Below are positions 9,115-17,158 of a stretch of DNA of 64,000 nt, one piece after another. This stretch comes from Prolixibacteraceae bacterium (GTDB taxonomy: Bacteria > Bacteroidota > Bacteroidia > Bacteroidales > Prolixibacteraceae). The notes beneath the pieces were generated by a model. The model ran no database searches, was not told the origin of the DNA, and worked only from the letters and a program-made list of their open reading frames with translations. Within the stretch, counting starts at the first letter, position 1. Each line of letters begins with the position of its first letter. The translations under genes and the position numbers were made by a program. The DNA lies in NCBI GenBank assembly GCA_019720755.1, contig CP081303.1, positions 4,088,501-4,152,500 of the forward strand, given 5' to 3'.

Positions 9115-9121
9115 CGATTGT

Positions 9122-10312
9122 TTAAAAATTAGGATAAGCCGGTATGTTGACCGACTTGATCGCAATACACTCGATCTCAATAAGCCATCCAGGACGGCAA
9201 ACTGGGGCAAGTACAATTACTTTTGGTGTATTGGGATATCGTTCGTTATAATACTTTTCAATAATTTCATAATCAGCAACATCTCTTAGATAAATAATCA
9301 TCTGCATGATGTTGTCTGTATTGGCCTCCTCTTCTTTAAGGAGTGCAGATATGTTCTCCATGGCTCTATCTGCCTGCAAGATGATGTGGTTCGGATGTAC
9401 AATCTCTCCTTTATTATCGATACTTGCTGTACCAGAGATGTAGATATGTCTACGGTCCCCAAAGTCGATGGCAGTACCCCTCTCAAACCTTACTCCATAT
9501 TCATGAGTTGGATTTAGGTGTGATAATGCCGAAATATATCGAACTTGTTCTTTTTGTAGACCTTTTACGGCGTAGGCATCCATCACCACATTCTTTTTGA
9601 CATCTAAGTCTCTTCCTTCAATCCCTGTACTGGTTACAAAATGGTTAGAAGGAATCAGTCCAATGGTGTCAAAGTAAGCATTGCGAGCTTCGACCACTCC
9701 TTGGTAATTCGTATCTACATCTCTTACATAAAGCCATGTTCTGTGACACATCTCTGCAAAATCATATGCTTTCTCTTTTAGAAGAAGGTCGTAGTGGTGA
9801 AATATCTCCTCAGTTTGTGCGTATGAATCTCCAGATTCTGAAGATATTAGACGACCACTCCAAAGGTGTGAATAGGAACCCTTCTCCAATTCAATATGTT
9901 TTGGTGTAAGGGTATGATCTATCTTAATGAAATCTTCTGTTTCAATTAAATAAGCATAAAGAGTACATTTTACATGATTTAATGGAGGTTGTTGAATCCA
10001 TGAAATAGTAGATTCTATCCCATTGTCTTTTAACATATCCACTTCTGAGATAATCTCACTTTGGTTGGTGATATCACTAAAGAAAATACGTTGGAAGATT
10101 AGGTGACAATTTTTCTTTCCCCTCTCTAGTATGAATGACAGCAATGCTTCTTTTAGAACTTGGTATTGCTCGTAAAAATTATTTATTCCACGAGGTGTAA
10201 TCATGATATGATGTTCTGAGGTACGTTCTTTGGTGAACGTTGAAATAGACATATCACACTTCTTACCGCTTTTGTTCCACATTACTGGCAACATATTGCT
10301 TTCTCTTTTCAT
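9122..10312 (-). CDS. Two-domain RidA/YjgF-fold protein, chorismatase-like
   Basis: A 396-residue cytoplasmic-type protein without a signal peptide. The C-terminal third has the RidA (YjgF/UK114) pattern: RRHIYISGTASID, HPNHIILQADRAMENISALLKEE, then MQMIIYLRDVADYEIIEKYYNERYP and IEIECIAI. The N-terminal half also shows fragments of the same fold, which is the architecture of chorismatases such as FkbO/Hyg5 and of their uncharacterised relatives. Those enzymes hydrolyse chorismate; activity here cannot be claimed without the active-site alignment. Finding this enzyme between an oxidoreductase and a porin is unusual. It starts 46 bp after the oxidoreductase gene and is followed 7 bp later by the porin. 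Confidence 0.7.
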   Translation of the reverse strand: MKRESNMLPVMWNKSGKKCDMSISTFTKERTSEHHIMITPRGINNFYEQYQVLKEALLSFILERGKKNCHLIFQRIFFSDITNQSEIISEVDMLKDNGIESTISWIQQPPLNHVKCTLYAYLIETEDFIKIDHTLTPKHIELEKGSYSHLWSGRLISSESGDSYAQTEEIFHHYDLLLKEKAYDFAEMCHRTWLYVRDVDTNYQGVVEARNAYFDTIGLIPSNHFVTSTGIEGRDLDVKKNVVMDAYAVKGLQKEQVRYISALSHLNPTHEYGVRFERGTAIDFGDRRHIYISGTASIDNKGEIVHPNHIILQADRAMENISALLKEEEANTDNIMQMIIYLRDVADYEIIEKYYNERYPNTPKVIVLAPVCRPGWLIEIECIAIKSVNIPAYPNF

Positions 10313-10358
10313 CTTCTGTGTATTTTCATTAAATCGTTATATGATGCTAAGTTACATA

Positions 10359-11768
10359 TTAAAGAGAATTGACAAAAGCGATTAGAGCTTGTCTATCATT
10401 TGCATTCATATTAGCAAATATCTGACGTGATACATCTCCTTCGCCACCGTGCCACATTATTGCTTCGAACACATTTCGTGCTCTACCATCATGAAGGTAA
10501 TCGGTGTGGGTGTTTACAATCTTTTGTAGTCCTCCTCCCCAAAGAGGTGCGGTTCTCCATTCGTCTCCGGAAGCATTATATTGAGAAAAATCATCTCCTA
10601 ATTTTGGCCCCATATCATGAACAAGAAAATCGGAATAAGGATGAATTGTTTGTCCACCAAGCCAAGGAAGATTCGTTCCATCAATAAGCGTTGCCCCCTC
10701 AGGTCTTGTGTGTAATGTCTCTACATGACAAAGGTGACATTTTGCTTTTCGAAACATCTTTGCTCCATACTGTACCATTTCACTATTGATATTTCGTCTA
10801 GATGGAACTCCCAAACAGTGAAGGTAAAGGTCTACATCTGCCATGTCTTCTGACGATATCTCGATTCCATGATCTTCGGTGCATTGTGGTTGACCATATG
10901 AAATTTCTAGAGGATATCGATGACTGGTAATTCCCATGTCTGATAGGAAACCAAGCTCTACAGTGAGGTCTGAGTGGTGTGCTTTATGTCCTGTAAGACC
11001 AACTCTTCGTTTGCCTCTTTCATTAACCCAGTTAATTTCTCCTGAAATACCATATTCTGGATATTGTTTCTTCTCTAAGGCTTTAATTTCGTCTAAATCA
11101 AGTGCCATAATCTGCCCCATTCCAACGTGTCTTAGTGGGGTTCTTACGGTCATCTCGACCTGACTCATGTCTATATCCTCCATATAGAAGTCTGTAATCC
11201 AATATTTCGGTACTCGCAAAGAGTATTTGGTGCCATCTGGTAGTGTGTGTGGCTCTTCTGTGTATTTTACATGGACCTTGCCTTCAGGTTTGACACCATA
11301 AATGGCATGATCGTGAAGTACTCGACCATAGTTTCTATGATATTGGTCGTTTGGTGTGCGGATAAAAGTTAAGAATGAGGAGAAGTCTCCAGGACCTGTT
11401 CCTGCATCTGTAATAAGTGAAGATTTTGTACGACCACTATTGTTATGACAACTTCCACACGATGTTCCACAGAATAATGGTCCTCGACCTCCTGTCTTTG
11501 GGTTCGTGCTGGTGTCTCTAGGGTCGTCGTATAAGGCATCACCGTTTAAGAAACGGTCATAGAGTTTGCCTGTAACCCAATCTGCATTTTGATCATAGGC
11601 ATAACTTGTTGCTGTAAAGATAGTCGATACTCCCGCAGAGAGTTCTCTTGGGGAAGCCATTTTTACTTTGTGGTTTATATCTGGCTTGGTAACATCTTTA
11701 CTACTGTCTCTTTCACATGAAAGAAACAGAGTGCCCACAACAATCATTAAAATAAATTTTCTTAACAT
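10359..11768 (-). CDS. Di-heme oxidoreductase (DHOR/DUF1111) lipoprotein
   Basis: A 469-residue protein with a lipobox at FLSC (Cys18). The first haem motif is CGSCHNNSGR (residues 104-113), and the second is CHLCHVETLH in the C-terminal half. SGRTKSS and the closing HDGRARNVFEAIMWHGGEG are characteristic of the di-heme oxidoreductase family (COG3488), which is related to MauG and bacterial cytochrome c peroxidases. Family members are nearly always encoded next to imelysin, and both are thought to act in the periplasm in iron acquisition or oxidation. Here imelysin directly precedes it, as expected. The length is normal and both haem sites are intact. Confidence 0.9.
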   Translation of the reverse strand: MLRKFILMIVVGTLFLSCERDSSKDVTKPDINHKVKMASPRELSAGVSTIFTATSYAYDQNADWVTGKLYDRFLNGDALYDDPRDTSTNPKTGGRGPLFCGTSCGSCHNNSGRTKSSLITDAGTGPGDFSSFLTFIRTPNDQYHRNYGRVLHDHAIYGVKPEGKVHVKYTEEPHTLPDGTKYSLRVPKYWITDFYMEDIDMSQVEMTVRTPLRHVGMGQIMALDLDEIKALEKKQYPEYGISGEINWVNERGKRRVGLTGHKAHHSDLTVELGFLSDMGITSHRYPLEISYGQPQCTEDHGIEISSEDMADVDLYLHCLGVPSRRNINSEMVQYGAKMFRKAKCHLCHVETLHTRPEGATLIDGTNLPWLGGQTIHPYSDFLVHDMGPKLGDDFSQYNASGDEWRTAPLWGGGLQKIVNTHTDYLHDGRARNVFEAIMWHGGEGDVSRQIFANMNANDRQALIAFVNSL

Positions 11769-11786
11769 TTGGCTATAGAGTTAAGA

Positions 11787-11821
11787 CTACCGTAAGCAGT
11801 AGTTCGTACTGCTTACGGTAG
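11787..11821 (-). other. Intercistronic stem-loop between imelysin and DHOR genes
   Basis: A perfect 15-bp stem with a 5-nt loop (CTACCGTAAGCAGTA with its complement), sitting between the imelysin stop and the DHOR start. There is no following T run, so mRNA processing or stability control is more likely than full termination. Confidence 0.7.
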
Positions 11822-11829
11822 ATAGTTTA

Positions 11830-12942
11830 TTATTTTACAAAATGAGGACGTACCTCTTTTGTAAGTATATCATTCAATGTGTTCAGTTGAGCAATAGCCT
11901 CTGTTACTTGGCTTGCATCAAGATTGTTTCTGAATGGACTAGGAATTGCTGCGATTTTATCGATAGCTAATTGAATATTCTTTTTAACTTTCTCATCCAA
12001 TTTTGCATCTTTCTTTTTAATCATATCTGACAAAGACTCTCCTCTTGTTTTAGCATCTAAACCACCTAGGTATGAGTTTTGAATACTTCTCACGTTGTCT
12101 TGGAAGTCCAAAAGAGAGTTCCAGCTATACCATGACTCTACGTCTAAAGGATCATTACTTTTATGTGGGTTCGCTAGTTTTTGGTTTCCAACTTCGTCTG
12201 CGATATCTGACATTCCTTGGATGATCTGGTCAACAGCAGAAACCTGTACAGGATAAGCACCTCCAATTTTTCCTGACTTCGCAAAGCTTGGACCATAAGG
12301 AACTGCAATTGTTTTCTCAATACCTTCTAAGATTTCTGCATCAGTAGTTCCTTTCTCAGCACCTGCCCAACTTGAGTAAAGAAGTACGATATCATTTCTC
12401 AACACTTCTGTTGAAGACTCTAGATATTCAATTTCTCTATCTGTTAACTCAGAAAAATGTCTCGCTTTTCCATCTCTAAAAAGAAGATACTCTACAGTAT
12501 GGAAACCTTTCAACTGAGCCCCTTTGTAATCACTAATATTTCCTACGGTCAGCTCTTCTGTACTTGCCAACACTTGGTTTAATTGTTTTAAATCTAATGG
12601 CCATGAATCCAAACTTGGGTCTAAACGTCTCTCGTCTGCAGGACCAAAAAGGAATGCCTCACTCTGCTCCCAGTATTTACGAGTTTCTTTCCATGCCTTA
12701 CATGCTTTCTCAATACTAGCATCGTTCTTTGAGGTTTTAATCTCTTTTACTTTTGCTAGTAAATCCTTTGCATTGTCTTTCATGTGCTTGTATGTAGGGA
12801 TCACTGTCTTGTTTACATACGTTGTAAGAACTCCACCGTAGATGTCTTGTGCTACATTCTCTTGAGGTGTGTCTTCATTTTTTTCACAACTCATAGTGGA
12901 AATTGCTAAACCAATAAGGGTTAGTTTAAATAAATTTTTCAT
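11830..12942 (-). CDS. Imelysin-family (M75, IrpA-like) lipoprotein
   Basis: A 370-residue protein with a lipobox STMSC (Cys19). The imelysin hallmark GxHxxE is present as GFHTVE (residues 146-151), with WPLDLKQLNQ before it and the second helical half starting AVDQIIQGMSDIADEVG. Imelysin proteins are iron-regulated helical bundles of the cell envelope; peptidase activity was proposed historically but is doubtful, and an iron-binding role is generally favoured. It is the second gene of the operon, after a porin, and is followed by its usual partner, the di-heme oxidoreductase. Full length, with no sign of damage. Confidence 0.92.
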   Translation of the reverse strand: MKNLFKLTLIGLAISTMSCEKNEDTPQENVAQDIYGGVLTTYVNKTVIPTYKHMKDNAKDLLAKVKEIKTSKNDASIEKACKAWKETRKYWEQSEAFLFGPADERRLDPSLDSWPLDLKQLNQVLASTEELTVGNISDYKGAQLKGFHTVEYLLFRDGKARHFSELTDREIEYLESSTEVLRNDIVLLYSSWAGAEKGTTDAEILEGIEKTIAVPYGPSFAKSGKIGGAYPVQVSAVDQIIQGMSDIADEVGNQKLANPHKSNDPLDVESWYSWNSLLDFQDNVRSIQNSYLGGLDAKTRGESLSDMIKKKDAKLDEKVKKNIQLAIDKIAAIPSPFRNNLDASQVTEAIAQLNTLNDILTKEVRPHFVK

Positions 12943-12999
12943 GATATATTTGTAGTTGAAATGTGTAATTGAATGGATTCGGTTACATTAAAATGGTGT

Positions 13000-13031
13000 G
13001 GCTACACTTTGCTTGCGGTTAAAGTGTAGCC
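13000..13031 (-). other. Intercistronic stem-loop between porin and imelysin genes
   Basis: A perfect 11-bp stem (GGCTACACTTT with AAAGTGTAGCC) and 10-nt loop between the first porin and imelysin. No T run follows on the minus strand. It may be a partial terminator or stabiliser that lets the porin message exceed the rest. Confidence 0.65.
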
Positions 13032-13064
13032 CCTACACCTAAACTATAACCAAATAGATCCTTA

Positions 13065-14342
13065 TTATTTTGATAAAAACCATCCGGAGTATACAACTGC
13101 TAATCCGAATGTGTTTTGATTTCTAATATTATCATCTCCATAACTTCTGTGAGAGTAGTCCATCTTTAAACCTAAAGTGGGAGTCATATAATAGTTTAGA
13201 CCGAATGTCATCTTTTTTCTATTACATCTTTCGTCTTTGGTGATGCCAGGATCTGTTTTATACATGCTGTCAAACTGTTCATACTTTACGAATGGAATGA
13301 GTTTCTCTTTACGATTTTTCCCAAACCCAAGAACATTGACTCCTGCTTCAATATTCCATGCCATGGCATTGCTTGCTACTGGAGTACGTTTGTATTGACT
13401 TTTACTTGACAATTGAGAATTTACCTTTGTGATTTTTTGAGCATCTGTTAGATCTCCGTATACGTAGTTCCCTCGTACGATGAATTTATTGTTGTCTAAA
13501 GTAAAATCTGCAGTGAAGATTCTTACAGTTCCTTTGTCGCTTTCTGAAAAATATTCTGGTTTCAATGTATTCTTCACGGAGTTGCCTTGATAGTATGAGG
13601 TTCCGAGTATAAGATTCTTAAAGTGTCTGCTCTCTACTCTTGCTACGTAAGCAGGCGAAGTCATAATAGAAACTTCTTGCATTCCCTGTTTACCTCCTTT
13701 GATCCACTCTTTTCTATTAAAACCATTTGCATCTAATCCAGATATTACTTGCAATTGGTAGCTCCAGTTTCTGTAAGCACCAAGGACTGCAACTCCTGTT
13801 TCATGCCAAGTACATGGAAGAATAGAGGTTTCCGATTCTGAACGAGATGTTCCAAAGAATTGATTTGGCATATGTCTTTGGTTGGTAAGTCCAATGGGAA
13901 CAATCATATGTCCTGCTCTTACTCTAAACCAAGGAGCAAAAGTTTTGGTAATGTGCACCTGTTCTAATGCTACTTCCCCTCCTTTTTCAATCTCTTTTTC
14001 ATATTCTCCAGCCTCTTCATACTCCATCTCTAGTGCAGCACCTGTTCCAAGGTGTTCAAATTCAACCTCTGTTACGAACTCTAAGGATGGTGTAAATTTA
14101 TATTCGAAAGAAAAAACTGCTCTTGGTACATCTACACTTCCTCTATTGGCATATTTTGCACCATTGGCTGTAGAGTTTTGATCAGGATGGTAATCCATAT
14201 GTTGATACAAGAATTCCCCATATCCTCCAAACCTGTATTTCTCGTATTGTAAATATGTTAATGCATCTGGAGCAGACCCGCCTTGTGCAAATAGACCATA
14301 TGAAGTGAGTAGTGATAAGAATAAGATCGTTAGCTTTTTCAT
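13065..14342 (-). CDS. Porin, first gene of the imelysin operon
   Basis: The protein has 425 residues from the start MKKLTILFLSLLTSYGLFAQ, which gives a normal signal peptide; an in-frame ATG 24 bp upstream is possible. The mature protein has the O/P-type porin/beta-barrel pattern: YRFGGYGEFLYQH, strand pairs, RVRAGHMIVPIGLTNQRHMP and a terminal VVYSGWF region. A short acidic segment, EMEYEEAGEYEKEIEKGGE (residues about 107-125), probably forms a surface or periplasmic loop. As promoter-proximal gene of the nine-gene unit it would be the most highly expressed, which fits a channel that feeds the envelope iron/redox proteins downstream (inference). Confidence 0.82.
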   Translation of the reverse strand: MKKLTILFLSLLTSYGLFAQGGSAPDALTYLQYEKYRFGGYGEFLYQHMDYHPDQNSTANGAKYANRGSVDVPRAVFSFEYKFTPSLEFVTEVEFEHLGTGAALEMEYEEAGEYEKEIEKGGEVALEQVHITKTFAPWFRVRAGHMIVPIGLTNQRHMPNQFFGTSRSESETSILPCTWHETGVAVLGAYRNWSYQLQVISGLDANGFNRKEWIKGGKQGMQEVSIMTSPAYVARVESRHFKNLILGTSYYQGNSVKNTLKPEYFSESDKGTVRIFTADFTLDNNKFIVRGNYVYGDLTDAQKITKVNSQLSSKSQYKRTPVASNAMAWNIEAGVNVLGFGKNRKEKLIPFVKYEQFDSMYKTDPGITKDERCNRKKMTFGLNYYMTPTLGLKMDYSHRSYGDDNIRNQNTFGLAVVYSGWFLSK

Positions 14343-14400
14343 TTTGAACCGTTTTGTTGTACTCAATGTCTCTGTTTGTGATTGAGTTATTTTAACTGTT

Positions 14401-14431
14401 CAAAGTAACGTTATCTATTTTATGACTACAA
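14401..14431 (-). promoter_or_regulatory. Promoter of the imelysin operon
   Basis: On the minus strand: TTG at -33, 20 bp, then TTACTTTG, one mismatch from TAnnTTTG. The predicted start of transcription lies about 50 bp before the porin ATG. The same -7 variant precedes topA. An ATCCCTA heptamer (14431-14437) overlaps the upstream edge. Confidence 0.6.
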
Positions 14432-14521
14432 TCCCTAAAAAGTGTGAAATTTACTATGATTGATAAATGTCTGTTTGTTAGGTGTTTGGTTGTAGATGGG
14501 CTTTAGATGGAGTTCTTGGCT

Positions 14522-14539
14522 ATCCCTACATGTAGGGAT
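14522..14539. promoter_or_regulatory. Perfect 18-bp palindrome, possible operator
   Basis: ATCCCTACATGTAGGGAT is fully self-complementary. Its half-site ATCCCTA recurs at 14431-14437, immediately upstream of the operon's -33 element. It lies between the transthyretin-like gene and the promoter and has no T run, so an operator is more likely than a terminator. Confidence 0.4.
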
Positions 14540-14554
14540 TAAGGAGTATTAGGT

Positions 14555-14992
14555 CTATTTCTTAACCTCTTGATCTTCCTGAATTTTGCAACTGTTTGGC
14601 GAAATGTGTAGAGTCAGGTGTTTGCTCTTTAGCTTCTCTTTATAAATTCGAAAAATCAGGTAGGGGAAGATCGATTCAATATTTCTTTGTCTAAAATAGT
14701 CTGCAGTATATATTTTTAGTTCAATGATTCCATTAATATTATTGGCATCCCATTTTGATATTTTGCCAACTTTGTCTGTAATTTGCTCATCCACAAATTG
14801 CCACTTGTTTTCAATAGCATTAAGATTGGATAATCGTATTCGAAGTCCATGGATCGGAGATCGATCCTCCATGCTTTTTACTGTGATTATTAAGGGGGAT
14901 TCGTTTTGTGAAACAGGTACAACAACCTTGTTTTGAGCAAAAGAGAGGGTCGTTAAAAGTAGTAAGATATATAGTGGTAGTATATTTTTCAT
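14555..14992 (-). CDS. Exported transthyretin/HIUase-like protein, active site lost
   Basis: The protein has 145 residues from the start MKNILPLYILLLLTTLSFAQ (signal peptide). The mature part follows the 5-hydroxyisourate hydrolase/transthyretin fold: VKSMEDRSPIHGLRIRLSNL, then W, then TDKVGKISKW, then LKIYTADYFRQ, then FPYLIFRIYKE and HLTLHISP. In true hydrolases the N-terminal His (HVLDT), an Arg, a C-terminal His (HYHVPLLLSP) and the final YRGS are catalytic. Here VKS replaces HVLD, and the terminal YRGS is absent, replaced by NSCKIQEDQEVKK. It is therefore probably a binding protein of transthyretin fold rather than an enzyme. An upstream extension to 15052 would run into the previous gene's terminator. 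Confidence 0.65.
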   Translation of the reverse strand: MKNILPLYILLLLTTLSFAQNKVVVPVSQNESPLIITVKSMEDRSPIHGLRIRLSNLNAIENKWQFVDEQITDKVGKISKWDANNINGIIELKIYTADYFRQRNIESIFPYLIFRIYKEKLKSKHLTLHISPNSCKIQEDQEVKK

Positions 14993-15040
14993 GACTATGC
15001 ATATTTCGAGTGTATGCATATAACACAAATGAAAAGGGTA

Positions 15041-15085
15041 AAAAGTTCGCATTAATTCATTTTTATGAATTAATGACGAACTTTT
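15041..15085 (-). terminator. Intrinsic terminator of the glycine-zipper lipoprotein gene
   Basis: A long imperfect stem (AAAAGTTCG and ATTAATTCAT pairing with ATGAATTAAT and CGAACTTTT) with a 4-nt loop, ending in a T run on the minus strand, 21 bp past the stop codon. Confidence 0.85.
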
Positions 15086-15105
15086 GGATGTAAAGAGGAT
15101 ACTTG

Positions 15106-15900
15106 TTAATAGTTTTCGTTGAATTGAAACTTCAATACTTTAGAAAGAGAGAACTCCATCTGGGTATGTTCGTCTAATACAAGAGATTTTTTCTTCGAAA
15201 CAGCATTGGTAGCACCACCTGCTACTGCACCAATTGCAGCACCAATTGCAGCACCTTCTCCTTTGTTTTTAGATACCAAAGCACCTACAGCTGCGCCAAT
15301 ACCTGCCCCAACACCGGTCTTAACAGCTGTGTTTGCGGTTCTGTTTTTTCCTTCGAAATGTAATGGTGCACTATTGGTAGGATAGCTTTTACCTTGAATA
15401 GCAACTTCTTTAAGAACCAAATCTAATTTAGAGATACCACTCATTTTTTTCTCCTTTTGGATTGCTTTTACTACTGCTTTGGCAGAAGAACCTCTTGTGA
15501 TTACTACCCCTTCAGTAGTCTTAATATCCTTGGTTATAATGAGAGCAACTTCGTCCCCTAAGTTCAAATCCTTTGTATCCACAACAGAAGCAGAAGAGGC
15601 TGTAATTACAGTTCCTTGTGCTAGGGTAATAGCATGTACCTCTTTTTTCTTTGAAGCAACAGGAGTCTCTTTCTTAGCAACAGGAGCAACAACTTCTTTC
15701 TTAGGTTTTGTTGGCTTTTTTTTCTTCTCCACGACAGGAGCAGTAACTACTTTTTCAGTCTCTTTTTTGACAGGTTTCTCTACTTCTGTCGCTTGCTCTT
15801 CCACCTCTACAAGTGGTTTCGAATCCGACTCTTTTTGTTTGTTTTTACAAGATGTAAACATGATCGCAAGCAGCGAAAGCGTAAATGTAATTTTCTTCAT
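15106..15900 (-). CDS. Lys/Pro-rich lipoprotein with glycine-zipper domain
   Basis: A 264-residue protein. Lipobox FTSC (Cys18). Residues 20-85 are a low-complexity Lys/Glu/Pro/Val linker, as expected for a spacer through the periplasm or peptidoglycan. Residues 90-180 form a beta-rich domain (TVITASSASVVDTKDLNLG). Residues 193-230 are a glycine zipper (GVGAGIGAAVGALVSKNKG followed by GAAIGAAIGAVAGG) that can insert in a membrane. The conserved C-terminal part ends FSLSKVLKFQF. The family is uncharacterised. It is monocistronic, with its own terminator. An outer-membrane or envelope-integrity role is a guess based on the layout only. Confidence 0.7.
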   Translation of the reverse strand: MKKITFTLSLLAIMFTSCKNKQKESDSKPLVEVEEQATEVEKPVKKETEKVVTAPVVEKKKKPTKPKKEVVAPVAKKETPVASKKKEVHAITLAQGTVITASSASVVDTKDLNLGDEVALIITKDIKTTEGVVITRGSSAKAVVKAIQKEKKMSGISKLDLVLKEVAIQGKSYPTNSAPLHFEGKNRTANTAVKTGVGAGIGAAVGALVSKNKGEGAAIGAAIGAVAGGATNAVSKKKSLVLDEHTQMEFSLSKVLKFQFNENY

Positions 15901-16023
15901 GATATTTATTTGTTGGTATCATATTGTGCTGTTGTTTGCAAAGTTAGCTTTATTATGTTTATAATAAAATAACTCTTATGGAGTGCTGTAGTCGATTCGC
16001 ACATAATGGATAGAGATAAAATG

Positions 16024-16206
16024 AAAAAAGAACATGCTAAGACATGTCCTTTTTTTAGCTGTATCGGGTAAGAAACAGCTTAAAATCAAATATTAAGAGA
16101 AATAGGTTAAGTTTTATTAAGGATGTTAGGTAAAAGAATTGTTTAGGAAAAGCAAAATAGGTCGTTAGGCTAACTTCTTTATAACTATTTTGCTGATTCA
16201 AATTTA
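16024..16206 (-). ncRNA. Candidate minus-strand small RNA
   Basis: On the minus strand TAAATTTG (16199-16206) is a perfect -7 element. About 6 bp later begins a hairpin with a 9-bp closing stem (GCAAAATAG/CTATTTTGC, 16152-16193) enclosing GTTAGGCTAAC. The segment ends at 16024-16053 in a terminator (AAAAAAGGACATG paired with CATGTTCTTTTTT), where one G-U pair works only in minus-strand RNA. There is no open reading frame of note. The -33 element is weak. The gene, if real, would give about 170 nt. Confidence 0.4.
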
Positions 16207-16244
16207 TCTTGAATATTTTTGATCACACTAATTATTACATGAAA

Positions 16245-16262
16245 CATCCTTTTTTAAGGATG
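16245..16262. repeat. Short inverted repeat in intergenic region
   Basis: CATCCTT, a 4-nt T loop, AAGGATG. It is not followed by a T run and no function is assigned. The rest of 16207-16563 shows no gene. Confidence 0.35.
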
Positions 16263-16563
16263 AATCTAGTGTTAAAGATGATTTATTATTGTTAAAGGCA
16301 GTGTCGCCGAATATAGTATATGAACTGATTTTTTTTTATCAATTGGGAAAAATACCATCATAACAAACTGTTTTGTAATTTAATTAGACCTTATATCTTG
16401 AGTGTTGACAGGGTAAGTGTGAAGGTTTAATCGCTTTGTTTGTCGTTGTTTTTATTGATATTGGCGTAAATAAATTAAGAGTAATTTCTATTTCTTCTTA
16501 TAACTTTCATATACATTGACTTTTAACGTATCGTAAAAGAGTTAAATACTTCAATAATAAACA

Positions 16564-16594
16564 TTTGTTATCTTCATTAAATGTACTACCTTTG
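16564..16594 (+). promoter_or_regulatory. Promoter of the first cold-shock gene
   Basis: TTTG, 19 bp, TACCTTTG: a perfect match to the Bacteroidota housekeeping promoter. Transcription would start near 16601, giving a leader of about 220 nt before the cold-shock ATG, the long leader typical of cold-shock genes with temperature-dependent folding. Confidence 0.75.
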
Positions 16595-16820
16595 TTCGGT
16601 CCAAAGTAAAGGATACACATCAAAATAAACTAGGTGGTATTATAGTATAATTGATTTAAATTGAGTTTGACTCTTCTTGCAATTTTATTTAATCATTACT
16701 TTTTTTTATTTCGTGTAGTTAAAACAGCTTCGGTTGTTTTAATAGTGATTCTTTTTTAATAAAGATTACTTGAGAGTACTTGGACTAATAAAGTTTATAA
16801 ACAATTTAAAAGCAGTAAAA

Positions 16821-17015
16821 ATGCAAGAAGGTACAGTAAAATTTTTCAATGAGACAAAAGGATTCGGTTTTATCAAATCATCAGAGTCTGGTGAGGACAT
16901 CTTTGTTCACGTTTCAGGTTTGATCGATGATATCCGTGAGGATGATAAAGTTGAGTTCGAAGTTCAGCAAGGTAGAAAAGGCCTTAACGCTGTAAACGTA
17001 AAAGTGATCAACTAG
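16821..17015 (+). CDS. Cold-shock protein, CspA family
   Basis: A 64-residue single cold-shock domain from the start MQEGTVKFFNE; a longer reading from 16770 adds 17 unrelated residues. The RNA-binding motifs RNP1 (KGFGFIK) and RNP2 (DIFVHVS) are intact. It binds single-stranded RNA or DNA and melts mRNA structure in the cytoplasm. The long leader after a strong promoter suggests post-transcriptional, temperature-linked control. A second cold-shock-domain gene follows about 950 bp away on the same strand. Confidence 0.95.
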   Translation: MQEGTVKFFNETKGFGFIKSSESGEDIFVHVSGLIDDIREDDKVEFEVQQGRKGLNAVNVKVIN

Positions 17016-17116
17016 TCGAACACTTTTTTTAAAAAGTGACGTGATATACTATCATATGTGTCTTGATCCTTTTCAACAAGGAGAAAAGAGACATTGATTG
17101 ATAGCAGAACTTTTGC

Positions 17117-17158
17117 AACGATAAAGCAGATCAAGATTCTTGTATTTGCTTTATCGTT
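17117..17158 (+). terminator. Stem-loop downstream of the cold-shock gene
   Basis: A perfect 12-bp stem (AACGATAAAGCA with TGCTTTATCGTT) and an 18-nt loop with an inner CAAG/CTTG pair. A short T-rich stretch follows. A smaller hairpin (CACTTTTT/AAAAAGTG) lies at 17022-17039. Confidence 0.55.

Noticed and set aside
9298-9486. Frames antisense or shifted within the porin and RidA-like genes, and similar shadows across the window
   Set aside because: They overlap well-supported genes in other frames and show no independent features.
16564-16820. Translation of the cold-shock gene from 16770
   Set aside because: The extra 17 residues do not belong to cold-shock proteins; MQEGTVKFF is the family's normal start.
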